From contig UQMR01000036.1 in the NCBI GenBank assembly GCA_900542255.1, positions 1-22,007 of the forward strand: DNA of 22,007 nucleotides, written 5' to 3'. The notes under the pieces were generated by a model. That model ran no database searches, was not told where the DNA came from, and saw nothing but the letters and a program-made list of their open reading frames with translations. The position numbers and the translations under genes were made by a program. How positions within the stretch are numbered: position 1 is the first letter of the stretch; every line of letters begins with the position of its first letter. This DNA is from an uncultured Porphyromonadaceae bacterium (GTDB lineage Bacteria > Bacteroidota > Bacteroidia > Bacteroidales > Barnesiellaceae_A). Of this stretch, positions 1 through 5,653 are shown in pieces.

Positions 1-277
1 AAGGAATAAACTCATAGTTACACCATACGGTGTTATCCTCGCGTAAAACAAATTTTACTACGTATTTGTCACTGTTTAGTTCGTTGCATGTTTCTAAGAT
101 TTTATATTTATCATATTTCTCTGTATTGCAAACGAGTACAATTTGCAAGAAAATAGAGTCTGCTTTAAAAGCAAAGTACGTTGTGCCTTCATACTTAAAC
201 GAGATATACCTCTCCTCTTCTGTATACCGAAAACCTTCTTCCTGAAGAAAATTTTTGAGATAATCGCATCCTGTCAT
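1..277 (-). CDS. Hypothetical small protein, 3' end cut by the window edge
   Basis: An open frame runs leftward from an ATG at 277 off the window edge and gives at least 92 residues without a stop. The N-terminus reads MTGCDYLKNFLQEEGFRY, followed by alternating strand-like and helix-like segments (EERYISFKYEGTTYFAFKAD, then a hydrophobic strand and a helix around NTEKYDKYKILETCNEL). The composition, an amphipathic N-terminal helix followed by short beta strands, recalls small YbjN or type III chaperone-like folds, but this is only an impression and I assign no function. There is no signal peptide. No good ribosome binding site is visible, which is normal in Bacteroidota. A TATGTTTG promoter element on the minus strand at 432-439 could drive it with a leader of about 150 nt. 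Confidence 0.6.
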   Translation of the reverse strand, partial: MTGCDYLKNFLQEEGFRYTEEERYISFKYEGTTYFAFKADSIFLQIVLVCNTEKYDKYKILETCNELNSDKYVVKFVLREDNTVWCNYEFIP

Positions 278-398
278 AATTTCTGTCTTTTTAAGGTGAA
301 TAATTAGTTGATTGTGTGTGTTCTTTATGCCATGTTTATCTATCTGTACGCAATATAAATGCCACGTAGAAAAAGTATAATTTATATATTGCCACTCA

Positions 399-439
399 TA
401 TAATATTTATATTATACAAAGTATGACATTACAAACATA
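399..439 (-). promoter_or_regulatory. Possible leftward promoter with adjacent perfect palindrome
   Basis: On the minus strand, 432-439 reads TATGTTTG, a match to the Bacteroidota -7 consensus TAnnTTTG. No clear -33 TTTG is seen. Just inside the predicted transcript lies a perfect palindrome, TATAATAT-TT-ATATTATA (399-416), which could be an operator or a leader hairpin for the truncated leftward gene. In AT-rich DNA such matches arise easily by chance. Confidence 0.3.
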
Positions 440-595
440 CAATAATTTTTTAATAAGCACCCATGAAATATGATATTTTTCTTCTTTTTATTCCTCTTTT
501 GAGGCTCGATAGTATAATTTGTTTATAAAAACCCACGAAACCAACATTTTAGAGAATTCCGTATGTATAAATTATTTTTTATTGAGTAGATTCAC

Positions 596-603
596 TATCT
601 TTG
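596..603 (+). promoter_or_regulatory. Bacteroidota -7 promoter element (TATCTTTG)
   Basis: TATCTTTG is a perfect TAnnTTTG match and sits right where the sequence changes from AT-rich spacer to mixed composition. Transcription would start near 610. It would cover the small ORF at 626-763 and the structured element that ends in a T-tract at 890, giving an RNA of about 280 nt. The -33 region is weak (no TTTG). Confidence 0.5.
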
Positions 604-625
604 TACCAACCCGGTTAGCCTTGCT

Positions 626-763
626 ATGGGGTCGGGGATTTATTTTATTGGTAAAGGACGTTTACGGACGTTGTCTTCGACAGTCGAATCTCGCAAATTT
701 GAACTCTCTTCGAAGATACGGCAACGGGAACGTTCACGTTGGATGTATTATCATCATAGATGA
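626..763 (+). CDS. Possible 45-residue basic small protein
   Basis: This short frame starts at an ATG about 16 nt after the predicted transcription start. It encodes a basic peptide beginning MGSGIYFIGKGRLRTLSS, followed by an Arg/Lys/Glu-rich stretch and ending RSRWMYYHHR. I do not recognise it. In favour: placement directly behind a good promoter element and a biased (Arg, Ser, Tyr) composition with a clean end. Against: the length is close to chance, there is no ribosome binding site, and an overlapping frame (519-788) is also open. It may instead be an accident inside a non-coding RNA. Confidence 0.25.
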   Translation: MGSGIYFIGKGRLRTLSSTVESRKFELSSKIRQRERSRWMYYHHR

Positions 764-796
764 ACTTATGGGCATCTTATTTGTATAATATGTCAT

Positions 797-890
797 GGCG
801 TGGGCTAACTGCGTTGCTTATCCTAAGAGAGAGGCAATGCGAGAGCCTGACTGTGGGGTAAGCAGAAGTAGAGACTCCCACGTCTTTTTT
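797..890 (+). ncRNA. Structured RNA element with nested stems, ending in a T-tract
   Basis: GGCGTGGG (797-804) pairs with CCCACGTC (877-884) in an 8-bp stem with one G-U pair, followed at once by six T (885-890), as in an intrinsic terminator. Inside it TTGCTTATCC (814-823) pairs with GGGTAAGCAG (856-865), including G-U pairs, and AGGC (832-835) pairs with GCCT (845-848). A competing 7-bp stem, GCGTTGC (811-817) with GCAATGC (834-840), excludes both inner stems. Such a compound, switchable fold is more than a simple terminator needs. It could be the 3' part of a ~280-nt non-coding RNA from the promoter at 596-603, or an attenuator ahead of the XRE gene. It does not look like tmRNA, RNase P RNA or SRP RNA (their conserved blocks are absent). 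The class is unknown to me. Confidence 0.45.
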
Positions 891-898
891 GTATCATG

Positions 899-922
899 CC
901 GATGCATTGGGAGCGGCATCGG
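899..922 (+). promoter_or_regulatory. Hairpin in the XRE gene leader
   Basis: CCGATGC (899-905) and GCATCGG (916-922) are perfect complements around a 10-nt loop, only 8 nt after the T-tract of the preceding structured element and about 80 nt before the XRE start. There is only a short T-run downstream, so it is a weak terminator at best. It may belong to the same RNA switch or be a protein-binding site. Confidence 0.3.
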
Positions 923-1005
923 AAGGACCCCTTTTAGAATGCATATTGTCAGGCAAAAGTTATGAGCGACAATATCTTTTTGTGGTGTCTATGGCTCGAA
1001 GCATT

Positions 1006-1239
1006 ATGATAATTAATATCGGAGAAGAGATTCGTGAAATTGTAAAGCGGCAGGGTAAATCCATAACGTGGCTGGCGCAACAAATCAATTGCAGCAGGGT
1101 GAATATTTATAAGATATTCGAGAGGACTTCGATAGATACCAATACATTGTTGCGCATAAGCGATGCTCTCGATTATGACTTTTTTGCTATCTATTCCCAA
1201 AATCTTACTATGAATAAAAAACAAGAAGGCGAAGAGTGA
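1006..1239 (+). CDS. Small XRE-family helix-turn-helix DNA-binding protein
   Basis: The product has 77 residues if started at ATG 1006 (MIINIGEEIREIVKRQGKS). It is a single Cro/CI-type domain: a first helix (GEEIREIVKRQ), then the HTH proper (SITWLAQQINCSRVNIYKIF), then a fourth helix (DTNTLLRISDALDYDFF). Short single-domain proteins of this type are common in Bacteroidales and probably act as local regulators; targets are not known. An in-frame ATG at 991 adds only MARSI, and the frame extends upstream to 889, but that part overlaps a terminator-like element and a hairpin and is unlikely to be coding. The C-terminal tail (MNKKQEGEE) is charged and its DNA doubles as the 5' arm of the terminator. 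It lies some 250 bp upstream of the RiPP operon on the same strand and could regulate it; that is inference from position only. Confidence 0.8.
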   Translation: MIINIGEEIREIVKRQGKSITWLAQQINCSRVNIYKIFERTSIDTNTLLRISDALDYDFFAIYSQNLTMNKKQEGEE

Positions 1240-1256
1240 GATGCCTTCCCTTTTTT
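1225..1256 (+). terminator. Intrinsic terminator overlapping the XRE stop
   Basis: GAAGGC (1225-1230) and GCCTTC (1243-1248) form a stem around the stop codon of the XRE gene, followed by CC and six T (1251-1256). It should end XRE transcription and separate it from the operon that follows. Confidence 0.65.
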
Positions 1257-1272
1257 GTGACGATGCGTAACG

Positions 1273-1314
1273 GGTGTATATAATTCGTTAATATATAAAC
1301 CTATTATATACACC
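1273..1314. promoter_or_regulatory. 12-bp perfect inverted repeat upstream of the RiPP operon
   Basis: GGTGTATATAAT (1273-1284) is repeated in perfect inverted form as ATTATATACACC (1303-1314), with an 18-nt AT-rich spacer. No T-tract follows, and a terminator already lies just upstream. A symmetrical operator, for example for the neighbouring XRE protein, or a 5' RNA hairpin is therefore more likely. The remaining gap to 1486 is AT-rich; GACTTTTG at 1394-1401 is a one-mismatch -7 element that could serve the operon. Confidence 0.45.
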
Positions 1315-1486
1315 TTATTGTATAAGTTTCCCTATAAAATATGTTGTTTTGCAATTAATAGAATGTAAATAATTGTCTATTATTTGTGTTCCTGACTTTT
1401 GCTTTTATATCGACCTAAATTTATATGGTTGAGAAATAGACTCCAAATAATTGATTAATATTTCATACTCTTAAAAACAAAACAAA

Positions 1487-1750
1487 ATGAAAAACGAAGA
1501 ATTACAAAATCGTCGCGAATTCTTTAAGAACGCGGCAAAGGCTACTTTGCCTATATTGGGCGTAATTGCATTAACAAATATCTCTTATGCTAGTGGATCA
1601 AAAACAGAAATACAATTAGGTTGTACTTCAAATTGTAAATTAGCTTGTGCAGATAACTGTTATACAGGATGTGAAGGTAAATGCTCTGATCATTGTGCGC
1701 ATTCTTGCAGTGAATCTTGTCGTGATATGTGTAAAGGTCAAATAAAATAG
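1487..1750 (+). CDS. CXXX-repeat RiPP precursor peptide 1 with Tat-type leader
   Basis: The product is an 87-residue peptide. Residues 1-35 look like a twin-arginine signal: N8-R9-R10-E-F-F-K, then a hydrophobic stretch (TLPILGVIALTN) and a possible cleavage site near SYA/SG. The core holds ten cysteines at residues 46, 50, 54, 58, 62, 66, 70, 74, 78 and 82, exactly every fourth position with no interruption. It is polar between the cysteines and ends in KGQIK. Known families: radical SAM maturases annotated for 'CXXX-repeat' targets are predicted to modify such peptides, often by thioether formation. Inference: this is the substrate of the maturases encoded downstream and is exported by TatA/TatC. 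A metallothionein-like metal binder is the main alternative, but the strict spacing and the neighbours favour a RiPP. The gene is AT-richer than the enzymes that follow. Confidence 0.88.
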   Translation: MKNEELQNRREFFKNAAKATLPILGVIALTNISYASGSKTEIQLGCTSNCKLACADNCYTGCEGKCSDHCAHSCSESCRDMCKGQIK

Positions 1751-1755
1751 TGATT

Positions 1756-2097
1756 ATGAGAAAATATAAGTTAGAATCTCGTAGAGATTTCTTTAAGTCT
1801 TTTGTACAAAAGACTCTTCCATTTATAGCGATAATTAGTTGTGCTAATGTCCCATTTGTTTTAAAGGCAAGTAAAATACCAATGAGTTGTAAAGCTTCAT
1901 ATGCAGATACAAGTCCAGGAACTTGTTCTACATGTATTGGGTCTTGTTATGGATCTTGCAGTTCAAGATGTACTAGTTGTGAAGGTAATTGTAAAGGAGA
2001 TTGTATGTTAAATTGTTATGAATCATGTCAAGGTAGTTGTCAAGATTCTTGTAGTGGAAGTTGCTATAAGTCTTGTTCTGGATCTGCTGCAAAATGA
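1756..2097 (+). CDS. CXXX-repeat RiPP precursor peptide 2 with Tat-type leader
   Basis: The product is a 113-residue peptide, paralogous to the one before it. The leader has a near-ideal twin-arginine motif, S8-R9-R10-D-F-F-K, followed by a hydrophobic segment (TLPFIAIISCANVPFVL). The core has fourteen cysteines between residues 57 and 107. Spacing is every fourth residue except at 57-60 and 72-75, where it is every third, so the repeat slips phase twice. Gly and Ser dominate between cysteines (GSC, SGSC), in contrast to peptide 1. Extra cysteines lie at 29 (in the leader) and 45. I start at ATG 1756, 5 nt after the first gene's stop; a GTG at 1750 is also in frame. Its stop overlaps the start of the radical SAM gene (ATGA), so the two are probably translationally coupled. 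Confidence 0.87.
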   Translation: MRKYKLESRRDFFKSFVQKTLPFIAIISCANVPFVLKASKIPMSCKASYADTSPGTCSTCIGSCYGSCSSRCTSCEGNCKGDCMLNCYESCQGSCQDSCSGSCYKSCSGSAAK

Positions 2098-3311
2098 TTA
2101 ATATGATAAAAAATATTTCTATCTCTTGGAAAGAGAATGTGGCAAAACATATCACCTTTATCGTCACCAAAGACTGCCAGCTTGCCTGTAAGTATTGTTA
2201 TTTGGTAGGTAAGAATGAGAAGGAGCGGATGACATGGGACGTAGCCAAGCAGGCTATCGACTATATATTGTCTCACGAAGAAGATATGCGTGAGGAGAGT
2301 GTCGTGTGGGATTTTATCGGCGGCGAGCCCTTCCTCGAAATAGAGCTGATAGATAAAATATGCGACTATCTGAAAGTGGAGATGTATCGTCGCAATCATC
2401 ATTGGTTCAATTCGTATCGTTTTTCATTCTCTACCAATGGCATCAATTACCATACCGATAAGGTGCAGCAGTATATCAAGAAAAACCGAGAGCATTTGTC
2501 GATAGGTATTACCATCGACGGTACGGAGATGAAACACGACCTCAACCGCGTGTATAAAGGCGATGGACGTGGCTCGTATGCCGATGTGGTGCGTAACATC
2601 CCGTTGTGGCTCAGTCAGTTTCCAAACGGTGGGACCAAAGTGACCATAAGTAGTGCCGATATTCCTTATATCAAAGAGAGTGTGTTGCATCTGTACAGTC
2701 TCGGTATTCATGAGGTAAACATTAACTGCGTCTTTGAGGATGTATGGGAAGAGGGTGACGATGCCCGCTTTGAGGAGCAACTCATGCAGCTGGCCGATGC
2801 CATTATCGACGGTGAGTATTATCGCGATTATGCCTGTTCGTTCTTTTCGGAATATCTTGGCAAGCCGCTCGATTGTGTTTTGCAGAATCAGAACTGGTGC
2901 GGAGCCGGACGTATGCTGGCCATAGATGCTGCGGGCAATTTTTATCCCTGTACGCGCTTTGCCCAATATTCGTTGCGGTCGAAGAAGGCATGGATTATAG
3001 GTAACATTCATGATGGTATAGACAAGAATAAGTTGCGTCCTTTCCTCACACTCGACCGTTGTACGCAGAGCGAGCAAAAGTGTATCGATTGCGAAGTGGC
3101 CGAGGGCTGTGCATGGTGTCAGGGCGAGAACTACGATGCCGCCGATACGCCTACCATATACCAGCGTTCTACGGCAATATGTCTTATGCACAAGGCGCGG
3201 GTAAGAGCCAATAACTACTATTGGAACAAGCTATTCAGGAAACTCGAACTCGAAGAAGCCCGCGAAGATTACGAAGCAAACAAACCTACGGTTAAACCTC
3301 AAACATGTTGA
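2094..3311 (+). CDS. Radical SAM/SPASM peptide maturase, CXXX-repeat target type
   Basis: The enzyme has 405 residues from the ATG that overlaps the precursor stop (a second ATG lies at 2103). The radical SAM cluster motif is C28-x3-C32-x2-C35, followed by Tyr, and GGEP is at 76-79. The C-terminal third carries a SPASM-like set of cysteines for auxiliary Fe-S clusters: NWCGAGR, YPCTRF, CIDCEVAEGCAWC and TAICLMH. Family knowledge: enzymes of this architecture (such as those making sactipeptides and ranthipeptides) use SAM-derived radicals to crosslink peptide side chains. I recall NCBI annotating close relatives as 'radical SAM peptide maturase, CXXX-repeat target family'. Inference: it acts in the cytoplasm on the two upstream peptides before export, most simply by joining cysteine sulfur to a neighbouring carbon. 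There is no obvious N-terminal leader-binding (RRE) domain. Confidence 0.88.
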   Translation: MINMIKNISISWKENVAKHITFIVTKDCQLACKYCYLVGKNEKERMTWDVAKQAIDYILSHEEDMREESVVWDFIGGEPFLEIELIDKICDYLKVEMYRRNHHWFNSYRFSFSTNGINYHTDKVQQYIKKNREHLSIGITIDGTEMKHDLNRVYKGDGRGSYADVVRNIPLWLSQFPNGGTKVTISSADIPYIKESVLHLYSLGIHEVNINCVFEDVWEEGDDARFEEQLMQLADAIIDGEYYRDYACSFFSEYLGKPLDCVLQNQNWCGAGRMLAIDAAGNFYPCTRFAQYSLRSKKAWIIGNIHDGIDKNKLRPFLTLDRCTQSEQKCIDCEVAEGCAWCQGENYDAADTPTIYQRSTAICLMHKARVRANNYYWNKLFRKLELEEAREDYEANKPTVKPQTC

Positions 3312-3315
3312 GTAT

Positions 3316-4260
3316 ATGGTGCAGTATCTTGTAATTTTACTTGACGACACGTCTGTTTCGTTTTGCCATTATGCCAACGAGTGCAATCATCGTCGCCTTA
3401 TGCCTGTCGAGATGCTGAAAGCCGGTATCTTATATGGTATGAAAGAGAATCTGAATATACAATTCGTATATCCCGACTATGACCTGCCCGACGAATATAA
3501 TCGCTTGATAGAGACCGTCGACCATATCAAGATAAAACCGGCAAGTCTTGTCGGTGATGCCGATGTAGCTGTGATAAACGGCATGAAGGAGTTGGCTACG
3601 GTGTCGATTCAATCGGATAAAGTGTATGTATTGCGCTTGGACAGAGAGGAGCTCTTTGCCAATAGCGATTGGATTATAAATACATTACGCGCTGTTGCAA
3701 GACTCAATATCGTGTTGACCGATGTAGATGGTTTTGTCGAGAGCGATTATGAGCGTTATAGGCAGCTGTTGGCCTCGTGGACTACATATGTAGAGCAGGA
3801 ATATGTAGCCGGTAAATCGCCGCAAATCAATATCCTTACCGACCGCATGATGCTCGACAAGATGAATAACTGCGGCGCAGGTGATACAACAATAACGCTG
3901 GCCCCCGATGGGCGATTCTACGTGTGTCCGGCGTTCTATACCGATGCCGACGGTTATGCCGTAGGCGACTTGGCACATGGCCTCGATATAAAAAACGGAC
4001 AGCTTTATAAACTTGCATACGCTCCTATATGCCGTCGCTGCGATGCTTATCAATGTCGCCGCTGCATTTGGCTCAATAGGAAAACGACACTCGAAGTGAA
4101 TACGCCCTCGCACGAACAATGTGTGGTCGCTCACATAGAGCGTAACGCTTCGCGGCGACTTCTCATCGATATGCGGCAGCGTGGCACTTTCATGCCCGAT
4201 AAAGAGGAGATAAAAGAAATAACATATACAGACCCTTTTGAAACAAACAAAGAATGGTAA
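3316..4260 (+). CDS. CXXX-repeat peptide maturase partner, SPASM-like, lacking the radical SAM motif
   Basis: The product has 314 residues and starts 4 nt after the radical SAM gene. The N-terminal two thirds (MVQYLVILLDDTSVSFCHY onward) form an alpha/beta region without a CX3CX2C motif. The C-terminal third has a SPASM-like cysteine pattern very like that of its neighbour: NNCGAGDTTITLAPDG, FYVCPAFYTDADGYAVGDL, CRRCDAYQCRRC and HEQCVVAH. It therefore probably binds one or two auxiliary Fe-S clusters but cannot start radical chemistry through a standard SAM cluster. Families called 'CXXX repeat peptide maturase' pair with the radical SAM enzyme in this way. Its role is not established; plausible ones are substrate recognition or electron transfer in a two-protein complex. 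The stop overlaps the next start (ATGGTAA). Confidence 0.8.
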   Translation: MVQYLVILLDDTSVSFCHYANECNHRRLMPVEMLKAGILYGMKENLNIQFVYPDYDLPDEYNRLIETVDHIKIKPASLVGDADVAVINGMKELATVSIQSDKVYVLRLDREELFANSDWIINTLRAVARLNIVLTDVDGFVESDYERYRQLLASWTTYVEQEYVAGKSPQINILTDRMMLDKMNNCGAGDTTITLAPDGRFYVCPAFYTDADGYAVGDLAHGLDIKNGQLYKLAYAPICRRCDAYQCRRCIWLNRKTTLEVNTPSHEQCVVAHIERNASRRLLIDMRQRGTFMPDKEEIKEITYTDPFETNKEW

Positions 4261-4532
4261 AGAAAGAAGTGGGGCAGGTTTTGCCGGAAGAGAGAGACGA
4301 AATTCAAATGCTGTTTGAACGCCGCAACGGATTGAACGAGTTGGCACAGATTCTTACGGCCGATAATGGAGAGTTGTACGAAAAGCTGGTAGCCGATATG
4401 GGGGCTACCGGTACAAAATTCCAGCAATGGTGGAGCCGTATGGGCGAGAAATACCGTTGGGAGAGTACGTCCGACGGTAATTGGGAGATAGATTTCGACT
4501 CTTGCAAAATATATCTTGTAACAAACGAATAA
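4254..4532 (+). CDS. Small accessory protein of the CXXX-repeat peptide system
   Basis: This 92-residue, mostly helical, acidic protein starts inside the stop region of the preceding maturase gene (7-nt overlap). It has no signal peptide and no cysteine motif (one Cys, in DFDSCKIYL). Features are an amphipathic helix (RDEIQMLFERRNGLNELAQIL), a Trp-rich segment (FQQWWSRMGEKYRW) and a C-terminal strand pair (NWEIDFDSCKIYLVTN). I recall small proteins at this locus position being annotated 'CXXX repeat peptide modification system protein'. A leader-binding adaptor or maturase subunit is a reasonable guess, but the sequence shows no known peptide-binding fold to me. Confidence 0.75.
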   Translation: MVKKEVGQVLPEERDEIQMLFERRNGLNELAQILTADNGELYEKLVADMGATGTKFQQWWSRMGEKYRWESTSDGNWEIDFDSCKIYLVTNE

Positions 4533-4545
4533 TATGTAAGTAGTG

Positions 4546-4830
4546 ATGATAACCCATGTGTTGCCTCTGTTTATAGGCACAACAGAGCTTCTGGTAATAG
4601 GTGGTATTGCATTGTTGCTTTTCGGAGGGAAAAAGCTGCCTGAGATGATGCGAGGCTTGGGACAAGGTGTCAAAGAGTTTAAGAAGGGAATGAACGAAAT
4701 GAATACCCCTCCCGACGAAAATACTTCGTCCGAAGCTGCTACTCATGACGATGCAGCTATCCATGACAAGAATAATGCCGATACCGGCACAGCAAACACA
4801 ACGGTCGATGGGCGAGAAAAACAGCAATGA
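4546..4830 (+). CDS. tatA: Twin-arginine translocase subunit TatA/TatE
   Basis: The product has 94 residues from ATG 4546; a GTG directly before it is in frame and would add one residue. Architecture is typical: a short N-terminal transmembrane helix ([18 protein letters not shown]), the hinge residues KKLPEMM, an amphipathic helix ([17 protein letters not shown]) and an acidic, unstructured tail rich in Asp, Thr and Ala. TatA forms the pore of the Tat system, which moves folded proteins across the inner membrane. No separate tatB is present, so this would be a minimal TatAC system as in many Gram-positives and Bacteroidota. Placement right behind the precursor and maturase genes, whose peptides carry RR-type leaders, ties it to export of the modified peptides. 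Its 3' end overlaps tatC. Confidence 0.93.
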   Translation: MITHVLPLFIGTTELLVIGGIALLLFGGKKLPEMMRGLGQGVKEFKKGMNEMNTPPDENTSSEAATHDDAAIHDKNNADTGTANTTVDGREKQQ

Positions 4831-5623
4831 TATGCTTACATTCGGCGGACACTTGGAGGTGCTCCGTCGAATGCTTTTTCGCATCTTGGCTGTCATGTTG
4901 CTGTTTACGGTTGTCGTATTCTGCTTCAAGGAGCCGGTGTGGCGGCTGCTGTTGGCTCCCGGTGAATGGGATTTTGTTACCTATCGTTGCATCGAGTCAT
5001 TGATGCACCTGATAGGATGGCGCGATTTCTGTTTCGACCCATATCATGTAGAGCTTATTGCAACGACATTGTCGAGCCAATTCATGATACATATCAAAAC
5101 ATCGATATATATAGGGCTTTTGTGTGCCTCACCCTATATTTTGTATGAGCTTTTTCGATTTGTTCTCCCGGCGTTATATGAGACCGAGAAAAGATATTCG
5201 GTGCAGATAGTAATTACAGTGTATGCCTTGTTTATCCTTGGTGTGTTGATGAGCTACTTTCTGTTGTTTCCTATCTCTTTCCGTTTTCTCGGTACATACA
5301 GCGTTGCATCGCAAATACATAGTACTATTACGATAGACAGTTATATATCGACTTTCGTTACGCTGACGTTCCTTATGGGGGTTGTATTTCAGTTGCCCGT
5401 TATTGCTTTTGTATTGGGTAAAATAGGCATTATCGAATCGACTTTCCTTGCGCGGTATCGCAAACATTCGTTTTTGGTAGTTATGATTGTGGCCGCTGTG
5501 ATAACTCCCGGGCAGGATATACTGACACTCATGTTGGTTACAATTCCATTGTACCTGTTATATGAGGTGAGTATAAGGGTATTGCGGCATAGCGAGCGCG
5601 TCGGTAGAGCCTGTGACGAATAG
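4808..5623 (+). CDS. tatC: Twin-arginine translocase subunit TatC
   Basis: TatC is the membrane receptor for twin-arginine signals. Starting at ATG 4808 gives 271 residues, a usual length, and a 23-nt overlap with tatA; ATG 4832 ([13 protein letters not shown]) is the alternative. The conserved cytoplasmic N-terminus appears as [13 protein letters not shown], matching the family's HLxELR-type motif. Six hydrophobic helices follow, with the usual segment near [14 protein letters not shown] and the late motif [13 protein letters not shown]. It closes the operon; a hairpin begins just before its stop codon. The long periplasmic loop between helices 1 and 2 (around the LAPGEWDFV and HVELIATTL segments) fits the family. 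Inference: it recognises the N/S-R-R-E/D-F-F-K leaders of the two precursor peptides. Confidence 0.94.
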   Translation: MGEKNSNDMLTFGGHLEVLRRMLFRILAVMLLFTVVVFCFKEPVWRLLLAPGEWDFVTYRCIESLMHLIGWRDFCFDPYHVELIATTLSSQFMIHIKTSIYIGLLCASPYILYELFRFVLPALYETEKRYSVQIVITVYALFILGVLMSYFLLFPISFRFLGTYSVASQIHSTITIDSYISTFVTLTFLMGVVFQLPVIAFVLGKIGIIESTFLARYRKHSFLVVMIVAAVITPGQDILTLMLVTIPLYLLYEVSIRVLRHSERVGRACDE

Positions 5624-5632
5624 TTATTCGTC
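5615..5632. terminator. Hairpin at the end of the RiPP-Tat operon
   Basis: GACGAATA-GT-TATTCGTC is a perfect inverted repeat spanning the tatC stop codon, followed by a pyrimidine-rich stretch (CTCCTTCTTT). It lies between convergent tatC and the dehydrogenase gene and is the best terminator candidate, though its T-tract is poor. Confidence 0.45.
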
Positions 5633-5653
5633 CTCCTTCTTTGGAAAAGATGT

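Larger units (their letters stand above)
278..625. other. AT-rich intergenic region
   Basis: I see no convincing gene here on either strand. The stretch is very AT-rich and has frequent stops in all frames. It holds a possible leftward promoter, an 18-nt palindrome and a rightward promoter near its right end, which are listed separately. The short forward frame that begins at 519 and continues past this region has no recognisable protein character. Confidence 0.6.

Noticed and set aside
519..788. An 89-codon forward frame.
   Set aside because: Overlaps the promoter at 596-603 and the other small ORF; mixed hydrophobic and random sequence with no start signal.
797..890. Reading the element as tmRNA, RNase P RNA, SRP RNA or an integron attC site.
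   Set aside because: The conserved sequence blocks of those RNAs are absent, and the attC core sites do not pair correctly.
889..1005. Upstream extension of the XRE frame by about 39 codons.
   Set aside because: It would begin inside the T-tract of the structured element and run through a hairpin; the HTH domain is complete without it.
1487..2097. Metallothionein or ferredoxin-like reading of the Cys-rich peptides.
   Set aside because: Twin-arginine leaders, strict CXXX periodicity and adjacent radical SAM/SPASM and Tat genes favour a RiPP. Metal binding by the mature peptide is still possible.
2424..3191. A 255-codon minus-strand frame.
   Set aside because: Antisense shadow of the radical SAM maturase, which has the full set of family motifs.
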